Assembly (NCBI RefSeq): GCF_011045015.1
Contig: NZ_JAAKZY010000005.1
Span: 62,001-126,000 of the forward strand
Length of the DNA stretch: 64,000 nt
Reading direction: 5' to 3'
DNA from: Streptomyces scabichelini
GTDB lineage: Bacteria; Actinomycetota; Actinomycetes; Streptomycetales; Streptomycetaceae
The number at the start of each line of letters is the position of its first letter. Position 1 is the first letter of the stretch. A program made the position numbers and the translations under genes. Below are positions 1 to 7,834 of the stretch, in pieces. Below the pieces are notes generated by a model that was not told the DNA's origin, did not search any database, and worked only from the letters and a program-made list of their open reading frames with translations.

Positions 1-217
1 CAGCGACGGCGGCAGGGTACTCAGGGCGGCTGCCGGGTGGCGTCTCTGATTGGCTCAGTGATCCTGAGCGTTGCTCAGGCGTGTGAGCCGATCGTCTTCG
101 TGCCCTGGTGAGGAGGGTGCCCGACGTCGCCTGGGCGCCGGGCGCGCACGTGACACTCCGTCACGGGATCATTAGGTTTCACTGATCCGAACGATGAGCC
201 TGTCCGGTGCGTGTCCG

Positions 218-252
218 CCGTGGTTGCCCCGATGTGGCCGGGGCAACCACGG
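218..252. terminator. Strong hairpin, likely terminator of the minus-strand pair 1872-350
   Basis: A perfect 13-bp inverted repeat (CCGTGGTTGCCCC and its complement) encloses a 9-nt loop. It lies about 100 nt past the stop of the minus-strand gene ending at 350. There is no T-run on either side, so the terminator role is inferred from stem strength and position. The rest of positions 1-349 holds no gene I can recognise. Confidence 0.6.
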
Positions 253-349
253 CTGGTCCTGGCCGGGGAGGGTCATGGCTGGGGGCGGACGCTCCAAGTC
301 CTCCCCCTCCCCCGGCCCGGCACCTATCGACCGTCACCCATGCTCGTGA

Positions 350-1186
350 TCAGAGGCTCCGCACCGCCGGGTCGGCCGGCAGCGCCCGAGCGAAGGCGGC
401 CATCCGCCGGGCGTACCCGTCAGGGTCGCCGAAGTGCACCGCGAGGTGTTCGGCCCCGGCGGCCCGGAAGGCCTCAGCCGTGTGGGCGGCCTCGCCGACG
501 GTGCGGTCCGGGCCGTGCCAGTCGATCCGGGTGCCGGCGGACACGGTGCGGCCGTCTGTACGAGCTCGCAGGTACGCCAGCCGTTCGCCGAACGCCGCCG
601 GGTCCAGGCCCACGCCCTGCCAGACGTCGGCATACCGGGCCGCCCGGCGCAGGGCGGCGTCGGTGACACCGCCGGTCATCACCGGCACCGGACCGTCGGG
701 GCGCGGCTCGAAGACGCCCGTCTCGAAGCCGTACCAACGGCCTTCGAAGGGACCTTGGCCGGCCCGGAACAGGTGCCGCAGCAGTGCGACGGCCTCGTCC
801 GTGCGGGCCGCCCGGCTCCTGAAGTCGGCGCCGACGGCGGTGAACTCGCGCTCGTCCCAACCGATCCCCACACCCAGGGTGATCCGCCCGCCGGACAGTC
901 TGTGGAGGGTCGCGACCTGTTTGGCCACCACGAAAGGATTGCGCATGGGCAGGACGAGTACAGAGGTGCCAAACCGGATCCGAGTGGTCGCGGCTGCCAG
1001 CCAGCCCATGGTGACCAGCGGTTCGAGGACCCCTCCGTACACCGGGCCGTACTCGCCGGGCGGCAGGATGTGATCGGGGAGCCATGCCGTGTCGTAGCCA
1101 AGGGCCTCGGCCTGCTGTGCCAGGTCGGCGAGTCGGCGCGGGTCGGCGCCCGCGGTCTCGTTCGGGAGGATGACCTGTAGCTTCAC
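350..1186 (-). CDS. LLM class F420-dependent oxidoreductase
   Basis: This 278-residue protein has the luciferase-like monooxygenase (LLM) fold signature. The N-terminus resembles other single-domain F420-dependent members, a conserved PMRNPFVVAKQVATLHRLSGGR stretch (around residues 80-103, with the Leu-Ser-Gly-Gly-Arg loop) is present, and GVGIGWDEREF follows. The family reduces or oxidises small substrates with F420H2, or less often FMNH2; the substrate cannot be read from sequence. Its ATG overlaps the stop of the upstream alpha/beta hydrolase by 4 nt, so the two are co-translated and probably act together. The MerR-type operator upstream of the hydrolase likely controls both. Confidence 0.85.
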   Translation of the reverse strand: MKLQVILPNETAGADPRRLADLAQQAEALGYDTAWLPDHILPPGEYGPVYGGVLEPLVTMGWLAAATTRIRFGTSVLVLPMRNPFVVAKQVATLHRLSGGRITLGVGIGWDEREFTAVGADFRSRAARTDEAVALLRHLFRAGQGPFEGRWYGFETGVFEPRPDGPVPVMTGGVTDAALRRAARYADVWQGVGLDPAAFGERLAYLRARTDGRTVSAGTRIDWHGPDRTVGEAAHTAEAFRAAGAEHLAVHFGDPDGYARRMAAFARALPADPAVRSL

Positions 1187-1872
1187 TCCCCCTCACCGTC
1201 CGTCCCGTCCGAAAACGAGAGGGGGTGGAGAAAGTCGAGGACGGGCTTCAGCCACTCCTCCGGCCGCTCGACCATGACCACGTGGTCGCTGTCGATCTCC
1301 GTGTACCGCGCGCCCCGGATCCCGGCCGCCAGGGCGCGTGAGCCCGCAGGCAGGACCATGCTGTCGCTGGTCGCCGCGACGACCAGCGTCGGGACGGCGA
1401 CCCCGGCCAGGTCACCGGTGGTGTCGAGGGAGGGGATCAGGTCGATGTGCGGGTGGAGCTCGGGCGGCACCTCGGCCCGCCAGCCGGGGAGGAGGCCGAG
1501 CAGGTGGTCGTCGGGCCGCGCGAACCCGGCGGTCAGGACGAGCGCGGTCACCCGCTCGGGATGGCGTACGGCGGCGCGCACCGCCACCAGCGTGCCGAGC
1601 GAGAAGCCGAGCACCGCGAACCGCCCGACGCCGCGCCGAACGGCGGAGTCGACGACCGCGTCCGTGAGCTCATCGAGGTCCAGTGGGAGAGCGGCGACCG
1701 GGGTCTCTCCCGAGCCGGGGTAGTCCGGGGCGACGACGGTGCGGGTGGCGGCGAGAGCGGGCAGGACCGGGGCGAAGTTGCTTTCGATGCTGCCGGTGGC
1801 GCCGTGGGCGAGCAGCAGTCCTGGGCCGGTTCCGGTGACGGTGGTGGCGAGGACGTGGAATGAATCGCGCAT
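1183..1872 (-). CDS. Alpha/beta hydrolase
   Basis: The protein has 229 residues. The nucleophile elbow G-F-S-L-G lies near residue 91, an oxyanion-type LLLAHGATG segment is at residues 19-27, and the C-terminal S-D-H-V-V-M-V-E-R-P segment supplies the catalytic His. These are hallmarks of the alpha/beta hydrolase fold (esterase, lactonase or C-C hydrolase); the substrate is unknown. The start ATG lies only 11 nt from a MerR-type dyad, and the stop overlaps the start of the F420-type oxidoreductase. A hydrolase plus oxidoreductase pair controlled by a divergent MerR suggests a small detoxification or catabolic unit. Confidence 0.85.
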   Translation of the reverse strand: MRDSFHVLATTVTGTGPGLLLAHGATGSIESNFAPVLPALAATRTVVAPDYPGSGETPVAALPLDLDELTDAVVDSAVRRGVGRFAVLGFSLGTLVAVRAAVRHPERVTALVLTAGFARPDDHLLGLLPGWRAEVPPELHPHIDLIPSLDTTGDLAGVAVPTLVVAATSDSMVLPAGSRALAAGIRGARYTEIDSDHVVMVERPEEWLKPVLDFLHPLSFSDGTDGEGE

Positions 1873-1882
1873 GCCTCGTACG

Positions 1883-1911
1883 TTGACCCATCACACCGGT
1901 GTGAAGGTCAA
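1883..1911. promoter_or_regulatory. MerR-type operator in the divergent promoter
   Basis: A perfect 14-bp palindrome TCACACCGGTGTGA (1891-1904) is flanked by TTGACC on each strand, giving a near-symmetric dyad. On the minus strand TTGACC sits 19 bp ahead of a weak -10, and the palindrome fills this spacer. Over-long spacers with a central dyad are typical of promoters untwisted by MerR-family activators. The adjacent MerR gene is the obvious regulator; it would act on 1872-350 and on itself. Confidence 0.75.
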
Positions 1912-1935
1912 GTCCAGGTGTGGCGAGGAGAATCG

Positions 1936-2310
1936 ATGCGGATAGGCGAGCTGGCACGGCGGACCGGAGTCGCGGCCCGGCTGCTGCGGTACTACGAGGA
2001 GCAGGGCCTGCTGTGCCCCGACCGCGACAGCAGCGGATACCGCGTGTACGCGCCCGACGCCCCGTACGTCGTCGCCCGCATCCGGGGCATGCTGGCGGCC
2101 GGGCTGACCACCGACGCCATCCGCGAGATGCTGCCGTGCGCCACCGACGCAGGGCCGGGGATCGACCCCTGCCCGGAGGTGCTGCGGACGATGACCGCGC
2201 ACCTGGAGCGAATGGACGCGGACATCGAGTATCTGCGCCGCCGCCGGGCCGCGCTGGCCGCGTTCCGTGACGCGACCGAGGCGCGGCAGAGACGGGCGCG
2301 GGCCCGCTGA
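1936..2310 (+). CDS. MerR family transcriptional regulator
   Basis: This 124-residue protein begins MRIGELARRTGVAARLLRYY, the canonical MerR winged helix with the RYYEEQGLL wing. A dimerisation coiled coil of Arg- and Leu-rich residues follows (about 75-124). I chose the ATG at 1936 because GAGGAG sits 5-10 nt upstream and the HTH starts directly there. No C-terminal effector domain or conserved metal-binding cysteine pair is evident, so it resembles small SoxR/HmrR-like or drug/aldehyde-responsive members. It is divergent from the hydrolase/oxidoreductase pair across the dyad at 1883-1911. Confidence 0.9.
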   Translation: MRIGELARRTGVAARLLRYYEEQGLLCPDRDSSGYRVYAPDAPYVVARIRGMLAAGLTTDAIREMLPCATDAGPGIDPCPEVLRTMTAHLERMDADIEYLRRRRAALAAFRDATEARQRRARAR

Positions 2311-2574
2311 AGGGTACTGGCCGCCTTCCACGCTGACTGCAGGAGCTCAGCAGCAACAGCAGGCGGTCCGCTCTCATCGCGCGATCGCCACTTCGTCACC
2401 GTATGGCTGACACGGGATGTCAGCCATCGGGTCGATCCGTCGCTTCCACCTTCACCGCCGGTGACGAGCGCGTGGTCGTCTTCGCGGGGAAGGTCTTCCG
2501 CTATCGGCGCGGCGACGAGACGGGCCGCGCCGAAGCCATCGCGTACGGGGCCGGTCGGTGGGCACTCCCGAGCA

Positions 2575-3723
2575 TCAGCCCGACCGGAAGGAGTGACCCC
2601 GGCGGCGCCATTCTTCCGCCAGCAGTTCGTACGAGCGGACCCGGTCCGCATGGTCGTGGGTGATCGTCGTGATGAGCAACTCCTCCGCGCCCGTGGCCTC
2701 CTGGAGCTGTTCCAGCTGATCGGCCACCCGGCCCGCGGAGCCGACGAACTGCGTGTCGAGGCGGTCCTGGACGAGTGCGCGATCCTCGTCCGGCCACGCG
2801 TGGGCCCGCGCCTCCTCCGGCGTCGGGAACTCGATGGCGCCCTCGGCGGTGCGGATGCTGCGGACCCACGGGCCGTAGCCGGTGGCGAGTTCGCGGGCGC
2901 TTGCGTCGTCCTCGGCGACGACGACGTCGGCCGACACGCTGACGTACGGCTTGTCGAGGAACTCGGAAGGCTGGAAGAAGGCCCGGTAGCCGTCCACCGC
3001 TTCCAGGACCGTGGCCGGGCTGACGTGGTAGTTCGCGGCGAAGCGCAGGCCTCGTCCGCCCGCGACCTCCGCGCTCTGGCCGCCGCTGCTGCCCAGGATC
3101 CACACCTCCACGTCGGCGCCCTCGCCCGGGACGACGTGCGCCTCGACGCCCTCCGGGGAGCGATAGGTGCCTGCCAGGAGGGAGAGCAGGTCGTCGATCT
3201 GCTCGGCGTAGTCCTGCGACTCGGCGTTCGGCAGCAGGAGCAGCTTGCGCTGCAGGGCGATCCGGGGCGAGCGAAGCAGGTACTCGAAGGAGAAGCGGGG
3301 AGGGATGAGCAGGCCGTTCGGGGCACGGCCGTCGACGACCGGGGTCGCCGTCGGCAGCGGGGCCGCCTTCTCTCCCGGTGGACGGCCGCCGGAGCGCCCC
3401 AGGCCGAGGTCGAACCGGCCGGGGTGCAGTGCGTCGAGCAGGCCGAACTCCTCCACTGTGGACAGCGCGGTGCGGTGTCCGAGCTGTACGGCGCCGGAGC
3501 CGAGCCGGATGGTGGAGGTGGCGGAGGCGGTCAGGGCCAGGACGACGGCAGGGGACGTGCCGGCCACGCCGGGGTTGAGGTGGTGCTCGGCGAACCAGTA
3601 GCGGGCGTATCCGAGACGCTCGGCCTGCTGGGCGAGGTCGATGGAGTTGCGCAGGGCATCGGCCGCCGTCGAGCCGGACGGGATCGGGACCAGGTCGAGT
3701 ACGCCGAGAGGGATGTCAGACAC
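2575..3723 (-). CDS. LLM class flavin-dependent oxidoreductase
   Basis: A 382-residue luciferase-like monooxygenase of the MsnO8-type subgroup. It begins with LGVLDLVPIPSG and carries the AEHHLNPG(V)AG segment (about 46-54) and the internal LGSGAVQLGHRTALSTVEEF motif typical of FMNH2-dependent bacterial LLM enzymes. It is the last gene of the operon started by the Cys-type leader peptide at 7304-7194, and its start overlaps the end of the degenerate LLM gene by 8 nt. Sulfur context suggests oxidative C-S cleavage of an organosulfur compound; the substrate is not deducible. Confidence 0.85.
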   Translation of the reverse strand: MSDIPLGVLDLVPIPSGSTAADALRNSIDLAQQAERLGYARYWFAEHHLNPGVAGTSPAVVLALTASATSTIRLGSGAVQLGHRTALSTVEEFGLLDALHPGRFDLGLGRSGGRPPGEKAAPLPTATPVVDGRAPNGLLIPPRFSFEYLLRSPRIALQRKLLLLPNAESQDYAEQIDDLLSLLAGTYRSPEGVEAHVVPGEGADVEVWILGSSGGQSAEVAGGRGLRFAANYHVSPATVLEAVDGYRAFFQPSEFLDKPYVSVSADVVVAEDDASARELATGYGPWVRSIRTAEGAIEFPTPEEARAHAWPDEDRALVQDRLDTQFVGSAGRVADQLEQLQEATGAEELLITTITHDHADRVRSYELLAEEWRRRGHSFRSG

Positions 3724-4453
3724 GGGCGGGCTCCTCCTCAGGGATCGGTGGCACCGGAAGGACCGGGCCCCATGGGAACGGCGGGTCGGGGATCCCGCGT
3801 CGCAGCACCGGAGCTGCCTCGGACTGGAAGAGTTCCAGCGAGTCGCGGTGCTGCCTGTCCGTCAATCCGCCGGCGTCCGCGTGCAGATGCAGCACCGTGT
3901 GGCCGAACTGCTCGTGGTAGCGGTGCACCTTGTCGATGATCTGCTGCGGGCTGCCGATCAGGGCCGAGCTGCGCTCGACGAAGTCCTCGACGGTCGAGAA
4001 GACCGGCATGAGGCCCAGCCGTTTCTGGAAAGCCAGGCTGGCCCCGAACACCTGCCGGTACGTGGTGATCGCCTCCTGGGACGTTCGAGCCACCTAGATG
4101 CCCGCCGTGCCCGCGCCGACGGCGGCCAGGTCCGCCGACTCCTTGCTGGTGGCGCTGCCGTGCCAGACCCGGACGGGCTGCTGGCAGGGCCGCGGCCACA
4201 CCTCGGCGTCCTTCAGCGCTGCGGTGAACAGCCGGATGCGCCGGGTCAGTGCCGCGATGTGGCTGAGGACCACGGTCGGCGAGGAGGAGGTGAACGGCCG
4301 CTCGTGACGCTCCACGCCGAAGCCGTCGAAGCCCAGCTCCTCGGCGAGCAGGGCGTTGTCGAGGACCTCACGGAAACGGTCGTGGGTCGGCTTCTGAAGG
4401 CCCGTGATCGGATCCGGGCAGTGCACGATCAGGGTGATCGGGAGGAACTTCAC
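3716..4453 (-). pseudogene. Degraded LLM class flavin-dependent oxidoreductase
   Basis: Two abutting fragments in one frame belong to a single LLM gene. The first (4453-4094) begins MKFLPITLIVHCPDPITG and ends in GTAGI followed by TAG. The second (4093-3716) continues directly with V-A-R-T-S-Q-E-A. Family members read G-(I/L)-Y-V-A-R at this point, so the amber codon most likely replaced a Tyr codon. The total of about 245 codons is also short for a family of about 350, and the barrel segment after LFTAALKD is missing, as is the region between SADLAA and VGAGTAG. So it has internal deletions plus a nonsense mutation. Its ATG overlaps the NtaA-like stop by 4 nt, so the operon arrangement is intact. 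Confidence 0.85.
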
Positions 4454-5823
4454 GACGCCGCCCGCTCGTCGCGGACGTCGTCCGGGTGGGCGAGGCCGAG
4501 GTGGTGGCGCAGGGTCGGGCCCTCGTACTCGGTGCGGAACACGCCCTGTTCCTGGAGAAGCGGGACGACCTTGTCGGCGAAGGCGTCGAGGCCGGTGGGA
4601 GTGATGTGCGGGACGAAGATGAAGCCGTCACTGGCGTCGGTCTGCACAAACTCGTTGATGGTGCGGGCGATGGTCTCCGCCGAACCGATGAAGTTCTGCC
4701 GGTTGCCGGTCTCGATGACCAGGTCGCGGATCGACCAGTTGTTGGCGGCGGCGAGCTCGCGCCACTCGCGGGCAGTGGCCAGCGGGTCCCGGTACATGCG
4801 GACCTGGGCCCGGCCCTTGGAGATGTGGTTGTCACTGACGTCCGGGTCGATGTCGGGGAGCGGCCCGTCCGGGTCATAGGAGGACAGGTCCCGGTTCCAG
4901 ACGAACTCCAGATGCTTGAGGGCGGTGGCCCCGCTGACCTGCTGGCGGCGCACCTCCTTGGCCAGCTCCTCCGCCTCGGCATCCGTGTCGGCGAGCGTGA
5001 AGGTGGCGGCCGGCAGGATGAGCAACTGGTCGGGGTCGCGGCCATACTTGGCGAGGCGGTTCTTGACGTCAGTGTAGAAGGCCTGGCCCGCCTCCAGCGT
5101 GGCGTACCGGCTGAAGATCGCGTCAGCGCTGGACGCGGCGAACTCGCGCCCCTCGTCGGAGTCGCCCGCCTGGAAGATGACCGGACGGCCCTGCGGGGAG
5201 CGCGGGACGTTGAACTGGCCGTGGATGTCGAAGTGTTGCCCACTGTGGACGAAGGCGCCCGCCTTGGCGTCCCGCAGGAAAGTGCCGGTCTCCTGGTCGG
5301 CGAGGATCTCGTCGCCGTGCCAGGAGTCGAAGAGTTCGTTCGCCGTGGCCAGGAACTCCTTGGCCCGGGAGTAGCGCTCCTCCTGCGGCAGGAACCCGCC
5401 ACGGCGGAAGTTCTCGCCGGTGAAGGCGTCCCAGGAGGTGACCACGTTCCAGGCGGAGCGGCCGCCGGAGAGGTGATCCAGGCCGGCGAACTGGCGGGCC
5501 ACCTCGTAGGGCTCGTTGAAGGTGGAGTTGATGGTGCCGGTCAGACCGAGATGCTCGGTCACGGCGGCGAGCGCCGCGAGAACGGTGAAGGTGTCGGGTC
5601 GGCCCACGACGTCCAGGTCGTAGATCTTCCCGCCCTGCTCCCGGAGCCTGAGTCCCTCGGCGAGGAACAGGAAGTCGAACCTGGCGCGTTCTGCGGTCCG
5701 GGCGAAGTGCGCGAAGGAGCTGAACTCGATGTGGCTGCCGGCCTCAGGGTCGCTCCACACGGTGGTGTTGTTGACGCCGGGGAAGTGGGCGGCCAGGTGG
5801 ATCTGCTTCAGCGGCTTGCTCAT
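4450..5823 (-). CDS. NtaA/SnaA/DszA family FMNH2-dependent monooxygenase
   Basis: A 457-residue protein with the family N-terminus IHLAAHFPGVNNTTVWSDP, the FLAEGLRLRE segment, DHLSGGRSAWNVVTSWD (about 128-144) and the C-terminal FIFVPHITPTGLDAFADKVV block. This family (nitrilotriacetate, dibenzothiophene-sulfone and dimethyl-sulfide monooxygenases, pristinamycin synthase) is full length here. It sits second in an LLM operon behind a Cys-type leader peptide, so a role in liberating sulfur from a thioether or sulfone is plausible. A decayed fragment carrying the same N-terminal motif lies at about 8.95 kb, evidence of an older duplicate. Confidence 0.88.
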   Translation of the reverse strand: MSKPLKQIHLAAHFPGVNNTTVWSDPEAGSHIEFSSFAHFARTAERARFDFLFLAEGLRLREQGGKIYDLDVVGRPDTFTVLAALAAVTEHLGLTGTINSTFNEPYEVARQFAGLDHLSGGRSAWNVVTSWDAFTGENFRRGGFLPQEERYSRAKEFLATANELFDSWHGDEILADQETGTFLRDAKAGAFVHSGQHFDIHGQFNVPRSPQGRPVIFQAGDSDEGREFAASSADAIFSRYATLEAGQAFYTDVKNRLAKYGRDPDQLLILPAATFTLADTDAEAEELAKEVRRQQVSGATALKHLEFVWNRDLSSYDPDGPLPDIDPDVSDNHISKGRAQVRMYRDPLATAREWRELAAANNWSIRDLVIETGNRQNFIGSAETIARTINEFVQTDASDGFIFVPHITPTGLDAFADKVVPLLQEQGVFRTEYEGPTLRHHLGLAHPDDVRDERAAS

Positions 5824-5843
5824 GGTCGTACGGTCCCTCCGGC

Positions 5844-7061
5844 TCAGGCAGTGGCAGCTGTGGCAGCGGCGTAGCGGTTGGCGGGGCGGGCCAGGCCCAG
5901 CAGTCCGCGCAGGGTGTCGGCCTCGTAGGCGCGGCGGAAGGCGCCCCGGCGCTGGAGTTCGGGGACCAGACCCCGGGTGATCGCCGGGAGGTCGTGGCCG
6001 AGGACGGCCGGACGCAGCCGGAAGCCGGTGAGACCGGCCGACTGCAACTCCTGGAGCAGATCGGCGAGTTGGACGGGCGTGCCGGTGAAGATGTGGGCGT
6101 CGCTCGTGTACGGCTCTCCCGCGAGGGCGTCGAGGCGCTCGCGTCGAGCCGTCGCGGCGGCCGGGGTGTCGTCCAGGAAGACCACCAGGTCACCGAAGAT
6201 GTGCAGGGGCTGGTCGGCACGGCCTGCCACCTCCTGCTCGGCACGGATTTCCTCGACGATGGCGCGGGCCTGGCCGGCATCGTGCGGGGTGACGTAGCCG
6301 ATGTCGGCCTGGCGGGCCACCAGACGGTACGGGACGGTCTGGTGGGCGAGGGCGGTGACGACGGGCTGTCCCTGCGGCGGGCGAGGGGTGATGGACGGGC
6401 CCTTCACGCTGAAGTGCCTGCCCTGGAAGTCGATGTAGTGCAGCTTGTCGCGGTCGATGAAGCGGCCGGTGGAGACGTCCCGGATCTCCGCGTCGTCCTC
6501 CCAGCTGTCCCAGAGCCGGCGTACGACTTCCACGTAGTCGGCGGCCTCGTCGAAGAGATCGGTCATCAGGTCCTGCGCGGCCGGGCTGTCGTAGGCGTCG
6601 ATTCGGGGGATGGTGCGGCGGCCGAAGTGCACGGCCTCGTTCGGGCGCGCGGTGATCTGCACCCGCAGGCCCGCCCGGCCGGTGCTGACGTAGTCAAGGG
6701 TGGCGATCGCCTTGGAGATGTGGAACGGCTCCGTATGGGTGACCACTGTGGTCGGGACCAGGCCTATGTGCCGGGACAGCGGGGCGATGCGGGCCGCGAT
6801 CAGGACGGCGTCCAGACGGCCGCGCACCTGGTCGGTGCGCTCGTCCGGGTCCAGGAAATGGGAGGACTGCGGGCCGAGTCCGTCCTCGATGGTCACGAAG
6901 TCGAGCAGGCCGCGCTCGGCCTCGGCGGCCAGGTCGGCCCAGTATCCGGCGGCGAACAGGTCCCGGGGACGGGCCACCGGCTCGCGCCAGGAGGCCGGAT
7001 GCCAGCCGGTGCCGTCCAGGGCGACGGCAAGATGCAGGGAAGAAGGGGGTGTTGACGACAC
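5844..7061 (-). CDS. LLM class flavin-dependent oxidoreductase
   Basis: A 405-residue LLM-superfamily protein. It shows FVTIEDGLGPQ in the substrate-loop region, ATLDYVSTGRAGLRVQITAR in place of the usual DHLSGGR motif, and the family C-terminus FRLRPAVLGHDLPAITRGLV. I use the GTG at 7061 because AGGAAGG stands about 10 nt upstream. It is the first full-length gene after the leader peptide at 7304-7194, with an attenuator-like hairpin region between them. A 20-nt gap separates it from the NtaA-like gene. A C-terminal remnant of a near relative is found at 9028-9290. Confidence 0.85.
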   Translation of the reverse strand: MSSTPPSSLHLAVALDGTGWHPASWREPVARPRDLFAAGYWADLAAEAERGLLDFVTIEDGLGPQSSHFLDPDERTDQVRGRLDAVLIAARIAPLSRHIGLVPTTVVTHTEPFHISKAIATLDYVSTGRAGLRVQITARPNEAVHFGRRTIPRIDAYDSPAAQDLMTDLFDEAADYVEVVRRLWDSWEDDAEIRDVSTGRFIDRDKLHYIDFQGRHFSVKGPSITPRPPQGQPVVTALAHQTVPYRLVARQADIGYVTPHDAGQARAIVEEIRAEQEVAGRADQPLHIFGDLVVFLDDTPAAATARRERLDALAGEPYTSDAHIFTGTPVQLADLLQELQSAGLTGFRLRPAVLGHDLPAITRGLVPELQRRGAFRRAYEADTLRGLLGLARPANRYAAATAATA

Positions 7062-7193
7062 GAGTGGGTGCCTTCCTGGAAGTCCTTACGAAATCGCCGC
7101 CCCTCGCGCAGGGAGGGGCACGGCGGTGACGAGCGCGGGACGGGGTCCCCCGGCCGAAGTCCCCCAGCCTCCGGCCGGGGCCCCAGAGGAAGG
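7062..7193 (-). promoter_or_regulatory. Attenuator-like leader with two hairpins
   Basis: Between the leader-peptide stop and the first monooxygenase gene lie two stable hairpins. A long GC-rich stem at 7142-7184 pairs GGGG-CCCC-GGCCG blocks around a 15-nt loop. A 7-bp stem (GCCCCTC/GAGGGGC) lies at 7099-7119. In leader-peptide attenuation, ribosome stalling on scarce codons shifts pairing in this interval. The outer stem shares its core CCCCCAGCCTCCGGCCGG with a dispersed repeat at 7610-7643, so it may have been acquired by repeat insertion. Confidence 0.5.
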
Positions 7194-7304
7194 TCAGGGG
7201 CGACAGAGCGCGCCGGCCACGCGCTGCAGATCTATGTGCGGCCGGGAGTGGAGGCGGACGACGCGGCGCGGGTTCAGGACACGAGGGTGGGGCAGGTGTC
7301 GCAT
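7194..7304 (-). CDS. Cys/Arg leader peptide of the LLM operon
   Basis: A 36-codon frame with a strong GGAGG ribosome site 8 nt before its ATG. It ends in SRPHIDLQRVAGALCRP. The R-x-H-(V/I)-D-(L/F)-x-x-V core and terminal C-R match two other short frames in this window, all upstream of sulfur genes, and the actinobacterial peptides annotated as putative leader peptides before sulfur-assimilation operons. Short Cys-ending uORFs act as cysteine-responsive attenuators in mycobacteria; the same role here is inference. It stands 132 nt before the first monooxygenase. Confidence 0.75.
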   Translation of the reverse strand: MRHLPHPRVLNPRRVVRLHSRPHIDLQRVAGALCRP

Positions 7305-7379
7305 GTGCCGCACCTCCGTCCGCCGCGCCGTACTGCACATTGCGTCGTGAGTCACAACGCCCCGGCTCCGCGGTGTGTT

Positions 7380-7745
7380 CCTGGGGTGCGCACCTGGAGG
7401 ATCCTCGTCCGGCGGCGCAGGGTGAAGCCGATCGACTCGTACAGCCGGATCGCGTGCGTGTTGGTCGCTCAGGCGCAGCAGCGGGGCGTCCCCGCGTTCC
7501 CGGATGCCCGCGGCGACCGCGCGCACCACAGTCGGGTGGCCGGTCCCCGGCCGCGGTACGCCGAGTCGGTGCAGACGGCGCTGATCTCCGTCCAGCCGGG
7601 CAGCCTCAGCCTCCCCCAGCCTCCGGCCGGGAGGGACCCCCACCTCGCTTCGCTCGGCGAAGCGGGCGTGCGGGCAGGCCAGTGCGGCCCAGACCGCGTT
7701 GTCCAGGAGGTGTGTGCTCGGGTTGGCCGGCGCTGGGGGGATCAC
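7380..7745 (-). pseudogene. GNAT acetyltransferase remnant
   Basis: The minus strand reads HLLDNAVWAALACPHARFAE, the N-terminus of FR47-like GNAT acetyltransferases. It then jumps to fragments in shifted frames recalling the acetyl-CoA loop and C-terminus (VVRAVAAGIRERG, and ATNTHAIRLYESIGF in another frame). About 100 central residues are absent and several frameshifts are needed. A dispersed palindromic repeat (7610-7643) sits at the deletion joint, right after HARFAE. Confidence 0.65.
7610..7643. repeat. Dispersed palindromic repeat copy, in the GNAT remnant
   Basis: The core runs CTCCCCCAGC, then CTCCGGCCGG, then GAGGGACCCCCAC. The same end sequences, CCTCCCCCA and GGGACCCCCAC, recur at 34085-34127 inside ssuD, and the stem core recurs at 7142-7184. 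It resembles the small palindromic elements scattered through Streptomyces chromosomes. Confidence 0.6.
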
Positions 7746-7834
7746 CCCACCATGTCTAACAGGCAGTTCAGGGGTGAATCATTGCAGCTGCATGAAATTC
7801 CGCCGGGTCGGGTCGGCTCCGGTCTGGTCGGCCG

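Noticed and set aside
1..349. A gene at the left edge
   Set aside because: Open frames there are antisense or low-complexity; only the strong hairpin at 218-252 is supported.
2403..2663. A short plus-strand frame in the gap before the LLM gene
   Set aside because: It has no family features and overlaps the 3-prime end of the convincing minus-strand LLM gene; codon bias fits a shadow frame.
3245..3939. Long plus-strand open frames opposite LLM genes
   Set aside because: High GC in the third position keeps antisense frames open in Streptomyces; protein content is low-complexity Arg/Pro/Gly without any motif.
7062..7193. SAM or cobalamin riboswitch upstream of the LLM operon
   Set aside because: No conserved riboswitch core could be traced; the hairpins are explained by leader-peptide attenuation and a dispersed repeat.
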